The translations under genes were made by a program, and so were the position numbers. From Rhodospirillales bacterium (GTDB lineage: Bacteria > Pseudomonadota > Alphaproteobacteria > Reyranellales > Reyranellaceae), in NCBI GenBank assembly GCA_947469635.1, contig CANIRG010000015.1, forward strand, positions 1-33,071: a stretch of DNA of 33,071 nt. The letters are read 5' to 3'. Each line of letters begins with the position of its first letter. Positions within the stretch are counted from its first letter, which is position 1. Under the pieces are notes generated by a model. It was not told where the DNA came from. It saw only the letters and a list, made by a program, of their open reading frames with translations, and ran no database searches. Of this stretch, positions 1-6,813 are shown one piece after another.

Positions 1-435
1 GAGCACGCGATCTACTACAACGTGATCGCCGACGGCCAGAACGCCTTCCGCAGCGGCGAGGTCCATCTCGGCCAGCTGCTGAACACGCGGGCCTGGCCGC
101 TGAAGCAGGACACCAAGGGCCTGTGTGACTACACTTGGAACGAGGGCATCTCGTGGGGCGCCTGCTGGATGGTGCCCAAGGGCGCCCAGGGCGGGAAGGC
201 GATCTGGGAATTCATCAACTCGACACTCGATCCCGCGGGCCAGGCCGAGCTGCTCAAGACCAACGGCTATGGCCCGAGCAATCCCGAGGCCACCAAGCTG
301 CTCGATGCCGAGTGGAACAAGGTCAACCCCGGCGACCCCGCCAACTACGCCAAGATGCTGCCCGGCGGCATTGCGTGGTACGCTAAGAACGCCACACAGG
401 CCCGCCAGGACCTGATCGACGCGCTCTCCAGCTAG
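1..435 (+). CDS. ABC transporter periplasmic binding protein, polyamine (PotD) type, C-terminal part
   Basis: Open from the first base of the window to TAG at 433-435, so the N-terminus and signal peptide lie outside. The visible 144 residues include WNEGISWGACWMVPKG, then AIWEFINSTLDPAGQAELL and a tail on spacing of NPEATKLLD and WYAKNATQARQDL. This is the layout of the last lobe and C-terminal helices of spermidine/putrescine-type extracellular binding proteins (SBP family 1/8), which capture a cationic or small organic solute for an ABC importer. The substrate cannot be judged from this piece. The next gene, a dioxygenase, starts 15 nt downstream on the same strand, so the two are probably co-transcribed and the dioxygenase may act on the imported compound. 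Family placement is fairly sure; polyamine specificity is not. Confidence 0.8.
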   Translation, partial: EHAIYYNVIADGQNAFRSGEVHLGQLLNTRAWPLKQDTKGLCDYTWNEGISWGACWMVPKGAQGGKAIWEFINSTLDPAGQAELLKTNGYGPSNPEATKLLDAEWNKVNPGDPANYAKMLPGGIAWYAKNATQARQDLIDALSS

Positions 436-450
436 GAGAAGGGACCAGCC

Positions 451-1581
451 ATGTCGGATGTCCAGACCGCCCACGCCACGCCAGCCCCTGTCACGCCAGC
501 TCCGCCGCCGCTCGCCGCGCCCAAGCTCGGCCGCTGGGCCAATGCCAACGAGCTGCCGGTCATCGACTTCGCGCCCCTCAGCGGGACGAACGACACCGCC
601 AAGGAGCGCGTGGCGAGGGAAGTGCACGACGCCTGCCGCGACATCGGCTTCCTCACCATCGTCAACCACCCGGTGCCGCCGCAGAAGATCCGCGAGATCT
701 TCCGCCAGTCCAAGCGCTTCTTCGCCCTGCCGCTGCAGGAGAAGATGCACGCCTACATGGGCAACTCGAACCTGTTCCGCGGCTACCTGCCGATGGACGA
801 GCCGGGCAAGAAGCACGCCTACCGCGGCAAGGCGATCGAGGGCTTCCAGCCGCATCTCGACCCCGCCCGCATGAAGGCGCGCAAGCCGCACAAGAACGAG
901 GCCTTCCAGGCCTCGCTCGAGCTGCCGCCCGACGATCCCGACGTCATCGCCGGCAAGCCGCTGCATGGCCACAACCAGTGGCCGGCCAACCTGCCCGGCT
1001 TCAAGGAAGCGGTGCTGGGCTACCATACGACCATGACCGAGTTCGCCGCGCTGGTGGCCTCGGTGTTTGCGCGCGGGCTCAAGATGCCGCCCGACTATTT
1101 TGCGCAGTTCTACAAAAAGCCGCTGATCCAGGTCCGCCTGCTGCACTATCTCCCGCAGGACCAGCAGGCGGCACTGGAGGGCGGCGACAGCCGGGCGCAC
1201 CAGGACGCCGGCGGCTTCACCATGCTGCAGCAGGACGACGTCGGCGGGCTCGAGATCAAGAGCAAGAGCGGCGAATGGCTGATCGTGCCGCCCGTGGAGA
1301 ACGCCTTCGTGGTCAATATCGGCGACTCGATGCGCATGTGGACCAACAACCGCTTCGCCTCGACGCTGCATCGCGTGGTCAACCATTACGGTCGCGAACG
1401 CTACTCGATCGGCATTTTCGCCAACCCCGACTACGACACGGTGATCCGCCCCTTGCCGACCTGCGTCGACGCCGAGCATCCGGCGACCTTCGACCAGATG
1501 CTGTCGGGCGAGGCGCTGCTCTTCCTCTACAGCCGCGTCTGGCCCAGCAAGGGCGAGCCCGACAAGGTCTCCGAATACTAG
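451..1581 (+). CDS. 2-oxoglutarate/Fe(II)-dependent dioxygenase, isopenicillin N synthase-like
   Basis: A 376-residue cytosolic oxygenase. The N-terminal DIOX_N domain begins near residue 35 (LPVIDFAPLSG) with the helix-strand DACRDIGFLTIVNHPV. The double-stranded beta-helix core carries the iron facial triad H250-x-D252 (RAHQDAGGFTMLQQD) and H307 (STLHRVVNHYG), with R317-x-S319 as the 2-oxoglutarate carboxylate clamp. Length is slightly above the usual 310-350 because of a Pro/Ala-rich N-terminal extension (residues 7-25). The ATG is preceded by AGGAG about 12 nt upstream, at the stop of the binding-protein gene. Members of this family hydroxylate, desaturate or cyclise small molecules; the substrate here is unknown. 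Proximity to a polyamine-type importer suggests an imported amine or similar solute, which is inference only. Confidence 0.93.
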   Translation: MSDVQTAHATPAPVTPAPPPLAAPKLGRWANANELPVIDFAPLSGTNDTAKERVAREVHDACRDIGFLTIVNHPVPPQKIREIFRQSKRFFALPLQEKMHAYMGNSNLFRGYLPMDEPGKKHAYRGKAIEGFQPHLDPARMKARKPHKNEAFQASLELPPDDPDVIAGKPLHGHNQWPANLPGFKEAVLGYHTTMTEFAALVASVFARGLKMPPDYFAQFYKKPLIQVRLLHYLPQDQQAALEGGDSRAHQDAGGFTMLQQDDVGGLEIKSKSGEWLIVPPVENAFVVNIGDSMRMWTNNRFASTLHRVVNHYGRERYSIGIFANPDYDTVIRPLPTCVDAEHPATFDQMLSGEALLFLYSRVWPSKGEPDKVSEY

Positions 1582-1893
1582 GCCGGAGCCTTCCCGGACT
1601 TTCCGGATTTGGGCGCCGTCGCATCGCTCGAAAATAAAAATCCTCGCGAGGATTGGCCTGAAATGCCGGCGGGCCGGGCTTTCAGGCGATTCCTCGCGAG
1701 GCTCGCGAGCCTCGCGAGTGACCGGAACGCCGATCGAAGCAGGTTGGAAACTGGCGCGTATCCGGTCCCGGCGATTTTGCCCTGAAAAGGCGCAAAAGGC
1801 CTGTTCGAATGAGGGGGCGCAAGCAAGCATGTCGGGTTGGATGCTCATCGCAAAATATTGTTATTATCGCGTCTAAATGCAAGAGATTATCGC
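1582..1893. other. Non-coding interval rich in palindromes
   Basis: No credible gene lies between the dioxygenase stop and the first GD[IF]FHA gene. The interval holds the TCGCGA-centred palindrome cluster annotated separately (1640-1718) and, from about 1845, an abrupt shift to AT-rich sequence that probably contains the promoter of the next gene. I could not choose a convincing -35/-10 pair there. An in-frame TTG at 1837 could extend the following gene by 19 residues, but the paralogue comparison argues against it. Confidence 0.6.
1640..1718. repeat. Cluster of CTCGCGAG palindromes around a GC-rich hairpin
   Basis: ATCCTCGCGAGGAT at 1640-1653 is a perfect 14-bp palindrome. Positions 1656-1687 form a near-perfect stem (GCCTGAAA at 1656-1663 pairs with TTTCAGGC at 1680-1687, continued inward by GC-rich arms). 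Positions 1693-1718 are one perfect 26-bp palindrome built from three abutting CTCGCGAG units. TCGCGA therefore occurs four times in about 80 bp. There is no T tract after any stem, so a classic intrinsic terminator is unlikely. It could be a REP-like element or an operator array. Confidence 0.8.
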
Positions 1894-2334
1894 ATGACAT
1901 ACCTCTCGTCAGGAAGCAGCAAGGAGATAAGGGCCGGAGACATCTTCCACGCCACCGCACCCAACGATGCGAGCATGATCTGCCTGGCGCTCAAGGTCGA
2001 CGAAACCACGATCCTGGCCAGGGCCGTGACGTCTCAGCGCGAATACGCATTCGACCGATTGTCCGGCGAAGCGGATCGTGATGGCGTGCGCTGCACGATC
2101 GATTCGACGGTGGCTCTTCCTTCCGAAGTCCACCAGGCCCTGCTGGGGCTGGATCGTATCTATTCAGCCGAAACCTCGGGCGAGAGCCATCCGCTAACCG
2201 AGAATGAAAGGCGCGCCCTGGTCTTCGCGGCCCAATATTCAAGGAAGGACCCCGAAGCCTATGATCGGCTTACGGCCGAAGAAAAAGTCGAGTTGATTCT
2301 GCTCAACTACCTCATCCCGGCCAATCGTTCCTAA
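1894..2334 (+). CDS. Small protein of unknown function, GDIFHA family, copy 1
   Basis: A 146-residue soluble protein with no signal peptide or membrane segment. I do not recognise a named family. It shares with the two genes at 2795 and 3199 the N-terminal motif GDIFHA (residues 15-20), Y-x-FDR-x-SG, CTIDS followed by LP, and an LD-x-x-Y helix, so the three are paralogues; this is the most divergent one, with a longer charged C-terminal tail (LTAEEKVELILLNYLIPANR). I chose ATG 1894 over the in-frame TTG at 1837 because it puts GDIFHA at the same distance from the N-terminus as in the paralogues; AAGAGA at 1881-1886 could serve as a weak ribosome site. The surrounding DNA is more AT-rich than the rest of the window, suggesting acquisition by transfer. 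Confidence 0.7.
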   Translation: MTYLSSGSSKEIRAGDIFHATAPNDASMICLALKVDETTILARAVTSQREYAFDRLSGEADRDGVRCTIDSTVALPSEVHQALLGLDRIYSAETSGESHPLTENERRALVFAAQYSRKDPEAYDRLTAEEKVELILLNYLIPANRS

Positions 2335-2504
2335 TTGATCGGGAGCAGCGCCCAGCCGTCCTCGAGCAGCCTGCCGACCTGACCCACCATAAAATACTCG
2401 CCGCCATTTCTCAGATGACAAGAGAAGTGGCGATATTATCATTAATATATTGCGAAATTAGCAATCATATGATATAACACATTCATGCCTGAATATCCTC
2501 TCGA
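2335..2504. promoter_or_regulatory. AT-rich intergenic region with a good sigma70-type promoter
   Basis: The second half (about 2430-2485) is strongly AT-rich in an otherwise GC-rich window. TTGCGA at 2450-2455 and TATAAC at 2473-2478 are separated by exactly 17 bp, a close match to a housekeeping -35/-10 pair on the plus strand. The expected start of transcription is near 2485. A small palindrome, ATCATATGAT (2464-2473), lies in the spacer and touches the -10 box, a possible operator position. This promoter would drive the CxxC protein and the two GD[IF]FHA genes after it. Confidence 0.5.
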
Positions 2505-2798
2505 ATGGGGCTGGGATCAGTCCGACGTCCGAATTCTCCTCCCACGGCATATGGTAAACCTCATGAGACGCTACTTGGCAGGCGCAACGATCATGATGAC
2601 GATGTCAGCACCGTTGCTGCGGGAGATTTGCGATGTGAGGTTTGCCCACGTGGCGGTACTTGGGGGACCACTGGAGCCTACGAAGTAGGAAGAACAATCA
2701 TGTGTCGAGAGTGCGCCGTGAAGCGATTGGGTGTTGAGAATGCGCCCGGCGGCGAACAAAATGACATTCTGAAGAGATTCGAGCTCAGGGGCCGATGA
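2505..2798 (+). CDS. Small CxxC/CxxC (zinc-ribbon-like) protein
   Basis: Encodes 97 residues. The C-terminal half has C44-E-V-C47 and C67-R-E-C70, two CxxC knuckles 19 residues apart, the spacing of a small treble-clef or zinc-ribbon metal site. A basic, Asp-rich N-terminal part (RRNDHDDD) precedes them. The stop TGA (2796-2798) overlaps the ATG of the next gene (ATGA), which supports a real, translationally coupled gene. The start is uncertain: ATG 2505 has no Shine-Dalgarno sequence and would sit about 20 nt from the predicted transcript start, while ATG 2485 is in another frame that stops at 2688. A frameshifted or re-started N-terminus is possible. No function can be assigned; a nucleic-acid or protein-binding role is only a guess from the knuckles. 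Confidence 0.55.
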   Translation: MGLGSVRRPNSPPTAYGKPHETLLGRRNDHDDDVSTVAAGDLRCEVCPRGGTWGTTGAYEVGRTIMCRECAVKRLGVENAPGGEQNDILKRFELRGR

Positions 2799-3202
2799 CG
2801 GATCGCGAACGCGCACTCCGCAAGATCGCGGTCGGCGACATCTTCCATGCCGAAGGTCAGACTGGCTCGAGCCGCACCTGCATCACCATTGTCGTTCGCG
2901 ACACATCGATCGTGGCGCGGGATATTTCCATCCAGGCGATCTACGAGTTCGATCGCCGCTCGGGGGTAGCCGTGCGGTTCTTCGGGACGACACCCTATCG
3001 ATATACGATCGACTCCATAGCCCCACTTCCCGACGACATCCGCGACATTGTCCGCGGCCTCGACAAAAAGTATCGCGAGGGTGAATACAGGCGCGCAGAA
3101 GATCCGCAATGGGAGCGCCCGGCGGGCGAGTTGGCTTTGACCGAAGATCAAATCCGCGCATACCTCTTTTGCGCCGACTTCTATCGGGCGAATCGGATTT
3201 GA
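2795..3202 (+). CDS. Small protein of unknown function, GDIFHA family, copy 2
   Basis: Encodes 135 residues, soluble, no signal peptide. GDIFHA sits at residues 14-19; then come IYEFDRRSG, YTIDSIAPLP-DDIRDI, LDKKYREGE, AEDPQWE and a C-terminal LTEDQIRAYLF...DFYRANRI. It is clearly paralogous to the gene directly downstream (FDRR, TIDS-x-APLP, KYREGE, AEDP-x-WE, QIR-x-x-LF, DFYR all shared) and more distantly to the one at 1894. The ATG overlaps the stop of the CxxC gene by 4 nt (ATGA), and its own stop overlaps the next start by 4 nt (TTGA), so the three genes form one tightly coupled unit. Unknown family; the mix of a compact N-terminal beta-rich part and a charged helical C-terminal part is all that can be said. 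Confidence 0.78.
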   Translation: MTDRERALRKIAVGDIFHAEGQTGSSRTCITIVVRDTSIVARDISIQAIYEFDRRSGVAVRFFGTTPYRYTIDSIAPLPDDIRDIVRGLDKKYREGEYRRAEDPQWERPAGELALTEDQIRAYLFCADFYRANRI

Positions 3203-3609
3203 ATTCGCCGCGCGAAGCAGCGCTCCGGAGCATCGCAACCGGCGATTTTTTCCACGCCAGGGCTACCAACGGCGCAAGCTTGCTCTGCCTGACGATGAAC
3301 GTGACGGCGACCAGGATACAGGCAAGGAATGTCGCTACACAGATCGTCTACGACTTCGATCGCCGGACGGGACTTGCAGAATGGTACGTTCTCGGCACGC
3401 CCTTCCTTTGCACGATCGATTCGGTAGCGCCGCTACCGCCGGACATTCGCGAGATCATGTCGAGCCTCGACCGAAAGTATCGCGAAGGTGAATGCAGATC
3501 AGCCGAGGACCCAGATTGGGAATCGCCACCAGAGGACTCGCGGCTGACGAAAGAACAGATACGGGGTCTGCTCTTCGTCGATGACTTTTATCGCGACAAT
3601 CCTATTTGA
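3199..3609 (+). CDS. Small protein of unknown function, GDFFHA family, copy 3 (TTG start)
   Basis: I start this gene at TTG 3199, which overlaps the TGA of copy 2 in the string TTGA. Read this way the N-terminus is MNSPREAALRSIATGDFFHA, which aligns residue for residue with MTDRERALRKIAVGDIFHA of copy 2; the longer ATG at 3109 would lie inside copy 2 in another frame. The product has 136 residues and repeats the paralogue motifs: YDFDRRTG, CTIDSVAPLP-PDIREI, LDRKYREGE, AEDPDWE, LTKEQIR, DDFYRDNPI. Translation probably depends on coupling to copy 2. Function unknown. Three paralogues in a row, diverged in the core but constant in the motifs, suggest old tandem duplication followed by specialisation. 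Confidence 0.75.
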   Translation: MNSPREAALRSIATGDFFHARATNGASLLCLTMNVTATRIQARNVATQIVYDFDRRTGLAEWYVLGTPFLCTIDSVAPLPPDIREIMSSLDRKYREGECRSAEDPDWESPPEDSRLTKEQIRGLLFVDDFYRDNPI

Positions 3610-3637
3610 GGCGCGGCAGCGGCTGATGGGCTGAGGC

Positions 3638-3687
3638 ATTTTGGCGAATGATTTCCAGGCATTCCCGGGCGATACACTCGCCAAAAT
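3638..3687. repeat. 10-bp inverted repeat in the leader of the first secreted-protein gene
   Basis: ATTTTGGCGA at 3638-3647 is perfectly complementary to TCGCCAAAAT at 3678-3687 across a 30-nt loop. It ends 3 nt before the GGAGG ribosome site (3691-3695) of the gene at 3700. The left arm is retained in the duplicated leader before 4198 (TTTTGGCGAATGAT) but the right arm is not, so the hairpin is not conserved between the copies. Confidence 0.5.
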
Positions 3688-3699
3688 TCTGGAGGATGC

Positions 3700-4110
3700 A
3701 TGAACCGCAAGCTATCCGGCCGCACGGCGATCGCCGCAGTGGCAACGACGTTGTTGGCAGTGGCGCTGACCGGCGCCGGATACGACAGGCCGGCGATGGC
3801 CGCGGGCGGCCTGCCGGACGGCGAGTACGACTGTGGCGGTGGCTATACCTATCGGGCCATGGGCAAGGTCGACATCCGCAACGGGCAGTTCCGCTATCGC
3901 CCTTACGGCGACGTCATCAACGGCTTCGCGCCTTATTCGCTGGGGTCCGACGGCCGGATCACCTGGGGTGGCCCCTTCGGCGGGCTCGACGACGCGCCGG
4001 CCCAGATCGTCGAAACGAAGCGCGAGCCGTTCGGCTTCAACGTCATGTACAAGGGCAATCCAAGCGCCTTGATCAACACCATGAGCTGCCACGCGCCGAA
4101 ATCGAGATAG
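3700..4110 (+). CDS. Small secreted protein of unknown function, copy A
   Basis: Encodes 136 residues with a classical signal peptide (basic MNRKLSGR, hydrophobic core to about residue 25, likely cleavage after AMA near residue 34). The mature part of about 100 residues has two cysteines, C45 and C130, placed to form one disulfide in the periplasm, with many Gly/Tyr/Phe residues (GEYDCGG, FRYRPYG, ITWGGPFGGLD), suggesting a small beta-rich fold. GGAGG at 3691-3695 is a good ribosome site 4 nt before ATG. The gene is duplicated immediately downstream. I do not recognise the family; it resembles in style, not in identifiable motif, many small exported proteins of alphaproteobacteria. Confidence 0.85.
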   Translation: MNRKLSGRTAIAAVATTLLAVALTGAGYDRPAMAAGGLPDGEYDCGGGYTYRAMGKVDIRNGQFRYRPYGDVINGFAPYSLGSDGRITWGGPFGGLDDAPAQIVETKREPFGFNVMYKGNPSALINTMSCHAPKSR

Positions 4111-4197
4111 CCCGCGTGCCGCGGCGGCTGAGGCGTTTTGGCGAATGATCCTTGGGCGTTTCCAAGCGTTACACCGCTCCAACAGTCTGGAGAGTGT

Positions 4198-4605
4198 ATG
4201 AATCGTAGAGTAACAGGCCGCACGGCGACCGCCGCAGCGGCAATCACGTTTCTGGCAGTGGCGTTGACCGGCATTGCTTACGACTGGCCGGCGATGGCCG
4301 CCGGTGGCCTGGCCGACGGAGAGTACGATTGCGGCGGCAGCAATCCCTTCCGCGCCATGGGCAAGGTCGACATCCAGAACGGCCGCTTCCGCTACCGCCC
4401 TTTCGGCAAGGTCGTGAACGCCTACGCGCCCTATTCGGTGGGCGCCGACAACAAGATCACCTGGGGCGGCCCCTTCGGCGGGCTCGATACCGCGCCCGCG
4501 CAGATCGTGATGTCGAAGCGCGAGAAGTGGGGCTTCAACGTCGACTATAAAGGCAATCCCAACGGCCTCACCTACACGATGAGCTGCAGCGCGCCGAAGA
4601 CCTGA
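4198..4605 (+). CDS. Small secreted protein of unknown function, copy B
   Basis: Encodes 135 residues; a tandem paralogue of the gene at 3700. Over the 100 residues after the signal peptide about 73 are identical, including both cysteines (C45, C130) and the blocks RAMGKVDI, ITWGGPFGGLD, APAQIV and YKGNP. I start at ATG 4198, preceded by GGAG and matching the N-terminus of copy A (MNR..GRTA), rather than at the in-frame ATG 4138. The 60-70 nt leader is duplicated with the gene (TTTTGGCGAATGAT is common), so the whole transcription unit was copied. The 3' end is 2 nt from the stop of the convergent PrpF gene, with no room for a separate terminator. Confidence 0.85.
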   Translation: MNRRVTGRTATAAAAITFLAVALTGIAYDWPAMAAGGLADGEYDCGGSNPFRAMGKVDIQNGRFRYRPFGKVVNAYAPYSVGADNKITWGGPFGGLDTAPAQIVMSKREKWGFNVDYKGNPNGLTYTMSCSAPKT

Positions 4606-4607
4606 CG

Positions 4608-5780
4608 TTAGCCTTCGGCCGGCACGCGCACCCAACCTTCCATGAGCCGCCGCGCCGAGCGGCTCATCATGACCTTGCGAACGGCCCATTGGCCGTTCTC
4701 CTCGGCCGCCTGCGCCCCGACGCTGAGCACACCCGAGGGATGGCCGAAGCGCACGCGGCCGTCGGCGCCGGCCGGCGCGACGCGCGAGACGATCGTGCCG
4801 GGGATCGCCGCAGCGGCGGCGATAGCGACCGCGCCGGTGCCGGTCATGGCGTGGTGCAGCACGCCCATCGAGAAGATGCGCGCCAGCATGTCGATCGAGC
4901 CCGGCTCCACCCGCTTGCCGTCAGAGGCTGTGTAGGCGGCCGGCCTGGCGACGAAGGCGAGCTTCGGCGTGTGCGGGCGCCTGGTCGTCGCTTCCTCCTG
5001 CGTGGCCGCCAGCCCCATGGCGACGGCGCCCAGCGAGCGCACCGATTCGGCCAGCGCCAGCATCCTCGCATTGCCGTTGATGTCGCCCTGAAGCTCGGTG
5101 CCTGAAAGGCCGAGGCGCGCTGAATCGACGAAGATCGTTGGATTGCCGGCATCGATCAGCGTCGCCTCGATCCGGCCGAGCCCCGCCACGTCCAGGACAT
5201 CGATCCGGTTGCCGGTGGGGAACATCGCGCCGCCCGCGCTCTCACCGTCGCCGTCATCGGCGGCGGGATCGAGGAATTCGAGCCGCACCTCGGCCGCCGG
5301 AAAGGCCACGCCGTCGAGCTCGAAGTCGCCCATCTCCCGCACTTCGCCATCCTGCATCGGCACATGCGAAACGATCCGCTTCTTTATATTGGCCTGCCAG
5401 ATGCGCACCATCGCCGTGCCGTCGGCCGGTGCCGCGACCAGTCCGGTGCTGATCGCGAAGGGCCCGACGGCCGTGCTGAGGTTGCCGCAATTGCCCGACC
5501 AGTCGATCACCGGCGCATCGATCGCCACCTGGCCGAACAGATAGTCGACGTCGCTGTCGGGACGGTCCGACTTCGACAGGATGACGATCTTGCTGGTGCT
5601 CGAGGTGGCCGCCCCCATGCCGTCGGTCTGCTTGCCGTAGCGGTCGGGACTGCCGATCACGCGCAACAGCAGCCGCTCGCGCGCTGCCGGATCGGAGGGC
5701 AGATCATCCTTGAGGAAGAACACGCCCTTGCTGGTGCCGCCACGCATGTAGACGGCCGGGATGCGGAGTTGTTGGGTCAT
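4608..5780 (-). CDS. PrpF-family isomerase (2-methylaconitate / 4-oxalomesaconate type)
   Basis: Encodes 390 residues, the normal length for PrpF. The family begins with a YMRGGTSKG block (residues 11-19), and SGNCGNLSTAVGPFAI follows near residue 95. The residues equivalent to the Shewanella PrpF active-site pair K73/C107 are K64 and C98, with the same spacing of 34. These enzymes have the diaminopimelate-epimerase fold and shift a double bond by proton abstraction: 2-methylaconitate cis/trans isomerisation in the AcnD-PrpF branch of the methylcitrate cycle, or tautomerisation of oxalomesaconate in gallate breakdown. No prpC, prpB, acnD or gallate gene is nearby, so the substrate is open. 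It is divergent from the CAP-domain gene, with 85 bp between the starts. Confidence 0.9.
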   Translation of the reverse strand: MTQQLRIPAVYMRGGTSKGVFFLKDDLPSDPAARERLLLRVIGSPDRYGKQTDGMGAATSSTSKIVILSKSDRPDSDVDYLFGQVAIDAPVIDWSGNCGNLSTAVGPFAISTGLVAAPADGTAMVRIWQANIKKRIVSHVPMQDGEVREMGDFELDGVAFPAAEVRLEFLDPAADDGDGESAGGAMFPTGNRIDVLDVAGLGRIEATLIDAGNPTIFVDSARLGLSGTELQGDINGNARMLALAESVRSLGAVAMGLAATQEEATTRRPHTPKLAFVARPAAYTASDGKRVEPGSIDMLARIFSMGVLHHAMTGTGAVAIAAAAAIPGTIVSRVAPAGADGRVRFGHPSGVLSVGAQAAEENGQWAVRKVMMSRSARRLMEGWVRVPAEG

Positions 5781-5865
5781 GGGTCCGCCATCCTATGCCC
5801 GGCATCGGCAAGGCTCCAGCATGCCCCAGTGCCGACATGGTGCCGTCCTCATCCCGCCGTCCGGG

Positions 5866-6237
5866 ATGGCTACGAAGCGGCTCATGATCGGTATCCTTCT
5901 CGCCTCCCTGCTTACCCTCATGAATGCCTCGCGCGCCCAAGCGAACGTTCCGCCTCTCTCCGACGACCCGATGCTTCGCCAGCGCGCCCAGGTGCGCGCG
6001 GAGCGGATGTGCGCCGCCGGGCAGTTCTCCCACGACGGCTACCAGAAGGCCTTCGCCGGCCTCGGCTACCGGTCGATGGCTGAGAACCTCGCGAAGGGCC
6101 AGCGCGACGCCAGGTCGGTGCATTCCCAGCTGATGGCCTCGCCCGGCCATCGCGCCAACATCCTCAATGGGCGATATCGCGCGGTGGGCATCGGATCGGC
6201 CTGCAACATCACCGTCGAGCTGTTCGGCGGCAAGTAA
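5866..6237 (+). CDS. CAP/SCP (PR-1-like) domain secreted protein
   Basis: Encodes 123 residues. A signal peptide (MATKRLMIGILLASLLTLM..., cleavage near AQA, residue 24-26) is followed by a minimal CAP domain with the hallmark set H56 (FSHDGY), E73 (MAENLAKG) and H95 (SPGHRANIL), and the closing strand ITVELFGG. C49 and C113 may form a disulfide. Bacterial CAP proteins are secreted, and their biochemical role is often unknown (ligand or lipid binding, cell-envelope functions). I start at ATG 5866 because the upstream in-frame ATGs would add a long non-signal extension; ATG 5884 is an alternative. There is no clear Shine-Dalgarno site. The domain is shorter than the usual 120-150 residues, so it is near the minimal size. 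Confidence 0.85.
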   Translation: MATKRLMIGILLASLLTLMNASRAQANVPPLSDDPMLRQRAQVRAERMCAAGQFSHDGYQKAFAGLGYRSMAENLAKGQRDARSVHSQLMASPGHRANILNGRYRAVGIGSACNITVELFGGK

Positions 6238-6298
6238 GCCGCTTCAAGAACGCCTCCCCGCTGGCTATCGTGCACCTCCAATCAAGAGGGAGGAAACG

Positions 6299-6799
6299 AT
6301 GGCGCTCATTCTCACGAGCAGCAGCTTCACGGAGGGCGCGACCCTCGGCATGGACCATATCCTGTCGGCCGACTACGGTTTCGGCTGCGGCGGCGGCAAC
6401 AAGTCACCGCAGCTGTCGTGGACGGGCGTGCCCGCGGGCACGAAGAGCTTCGCACTGTCCTGCTTCGATCCCGACGCGCCGACCGGCAGCGGCTTCTGGC
6501 ACTGGGTGGTGGTGAACATCCCGGCCGGCACGACGGAGCTGAAGCTCGACGCGGGCAATGCCAAGGCGGGCCTCCTCCCCAAGGGCGCGCTGCAGACCCG
6601 CACCGATTTCGGCGCCCCCGGCTACGGCGGCCCCTGCCCGCCCGAGGGCCACGGCCCGCACCGCTATCAGTTCACGCTGTTCGCCGTGAAGCAGGACGCG
6701 TTGCCGGTGACGGCCGATACGTCGGCCGCGATCGTGGGCTTCCAGCTCCATTTCAACACGATCGAAAAGGCCGTGCTCACGGGCAAGTTCCAGCGGTGA
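6299..6799 (+). CDS. YbhB/YbcL-type phosphatidylethanolamine-binding-like protein
   Basis: Encodes 166 residues, typical for the bacterial PEBP (Raf-kinase-inhibitor-like) family. Diagnostic parts are SPQLSWTGVPAGTKSFAL, the DPDAP box at residues 57-61, H68 in FWHWVVVNIP, and GPHRYQFTLFAV with H121; D57, H68 and H121 line the anion-binding pocket. No signal peptide, so cytosolic. The role of the bacterial proteins is unsettled. AGGGAGGA just before ATG 6299 is a strong ribosome site and fixes the start; an upstream in-frame extension back to 6167 overlaps the CAP gene and is not used. A large inverted repeat follows the gene. Confidence 0.93.
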   Translation: MALILTSSSFTEGATLGMDHILSADYGFGCGGGNKSPQLSWTGVPAGTKSFALSCFDPDAPTGSGFWHWVVVNIPAGTTELKLDAGNAKAGLLPKGALQTRTDFGAPGYGGPCPPEGHGPHRYQFTLFAVKQDALPVTADTSAAIVGFQLHFNTIEKAVLTGKFQR

Positions 6800-6813
6800 C
6801 ATAACCACACCAT

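Noticed and set aside
2485-2688. 67-codon frame beginning at the predicted transcript start
   Set aside because: It is nearly leaderless and has no recognisable feature, while the overlapping frame has two CxxC knuckles and is coupled to the next gene. Kept only as a question about the start.
3712-4689. Open frame of 325 codons on the minus strand with an apparent internal repeat
   Set aside because: The repeat only mirrors the tandem duplication of the two secreted-protein genes on the plus strand, which have signal peptides and ribosome sites.
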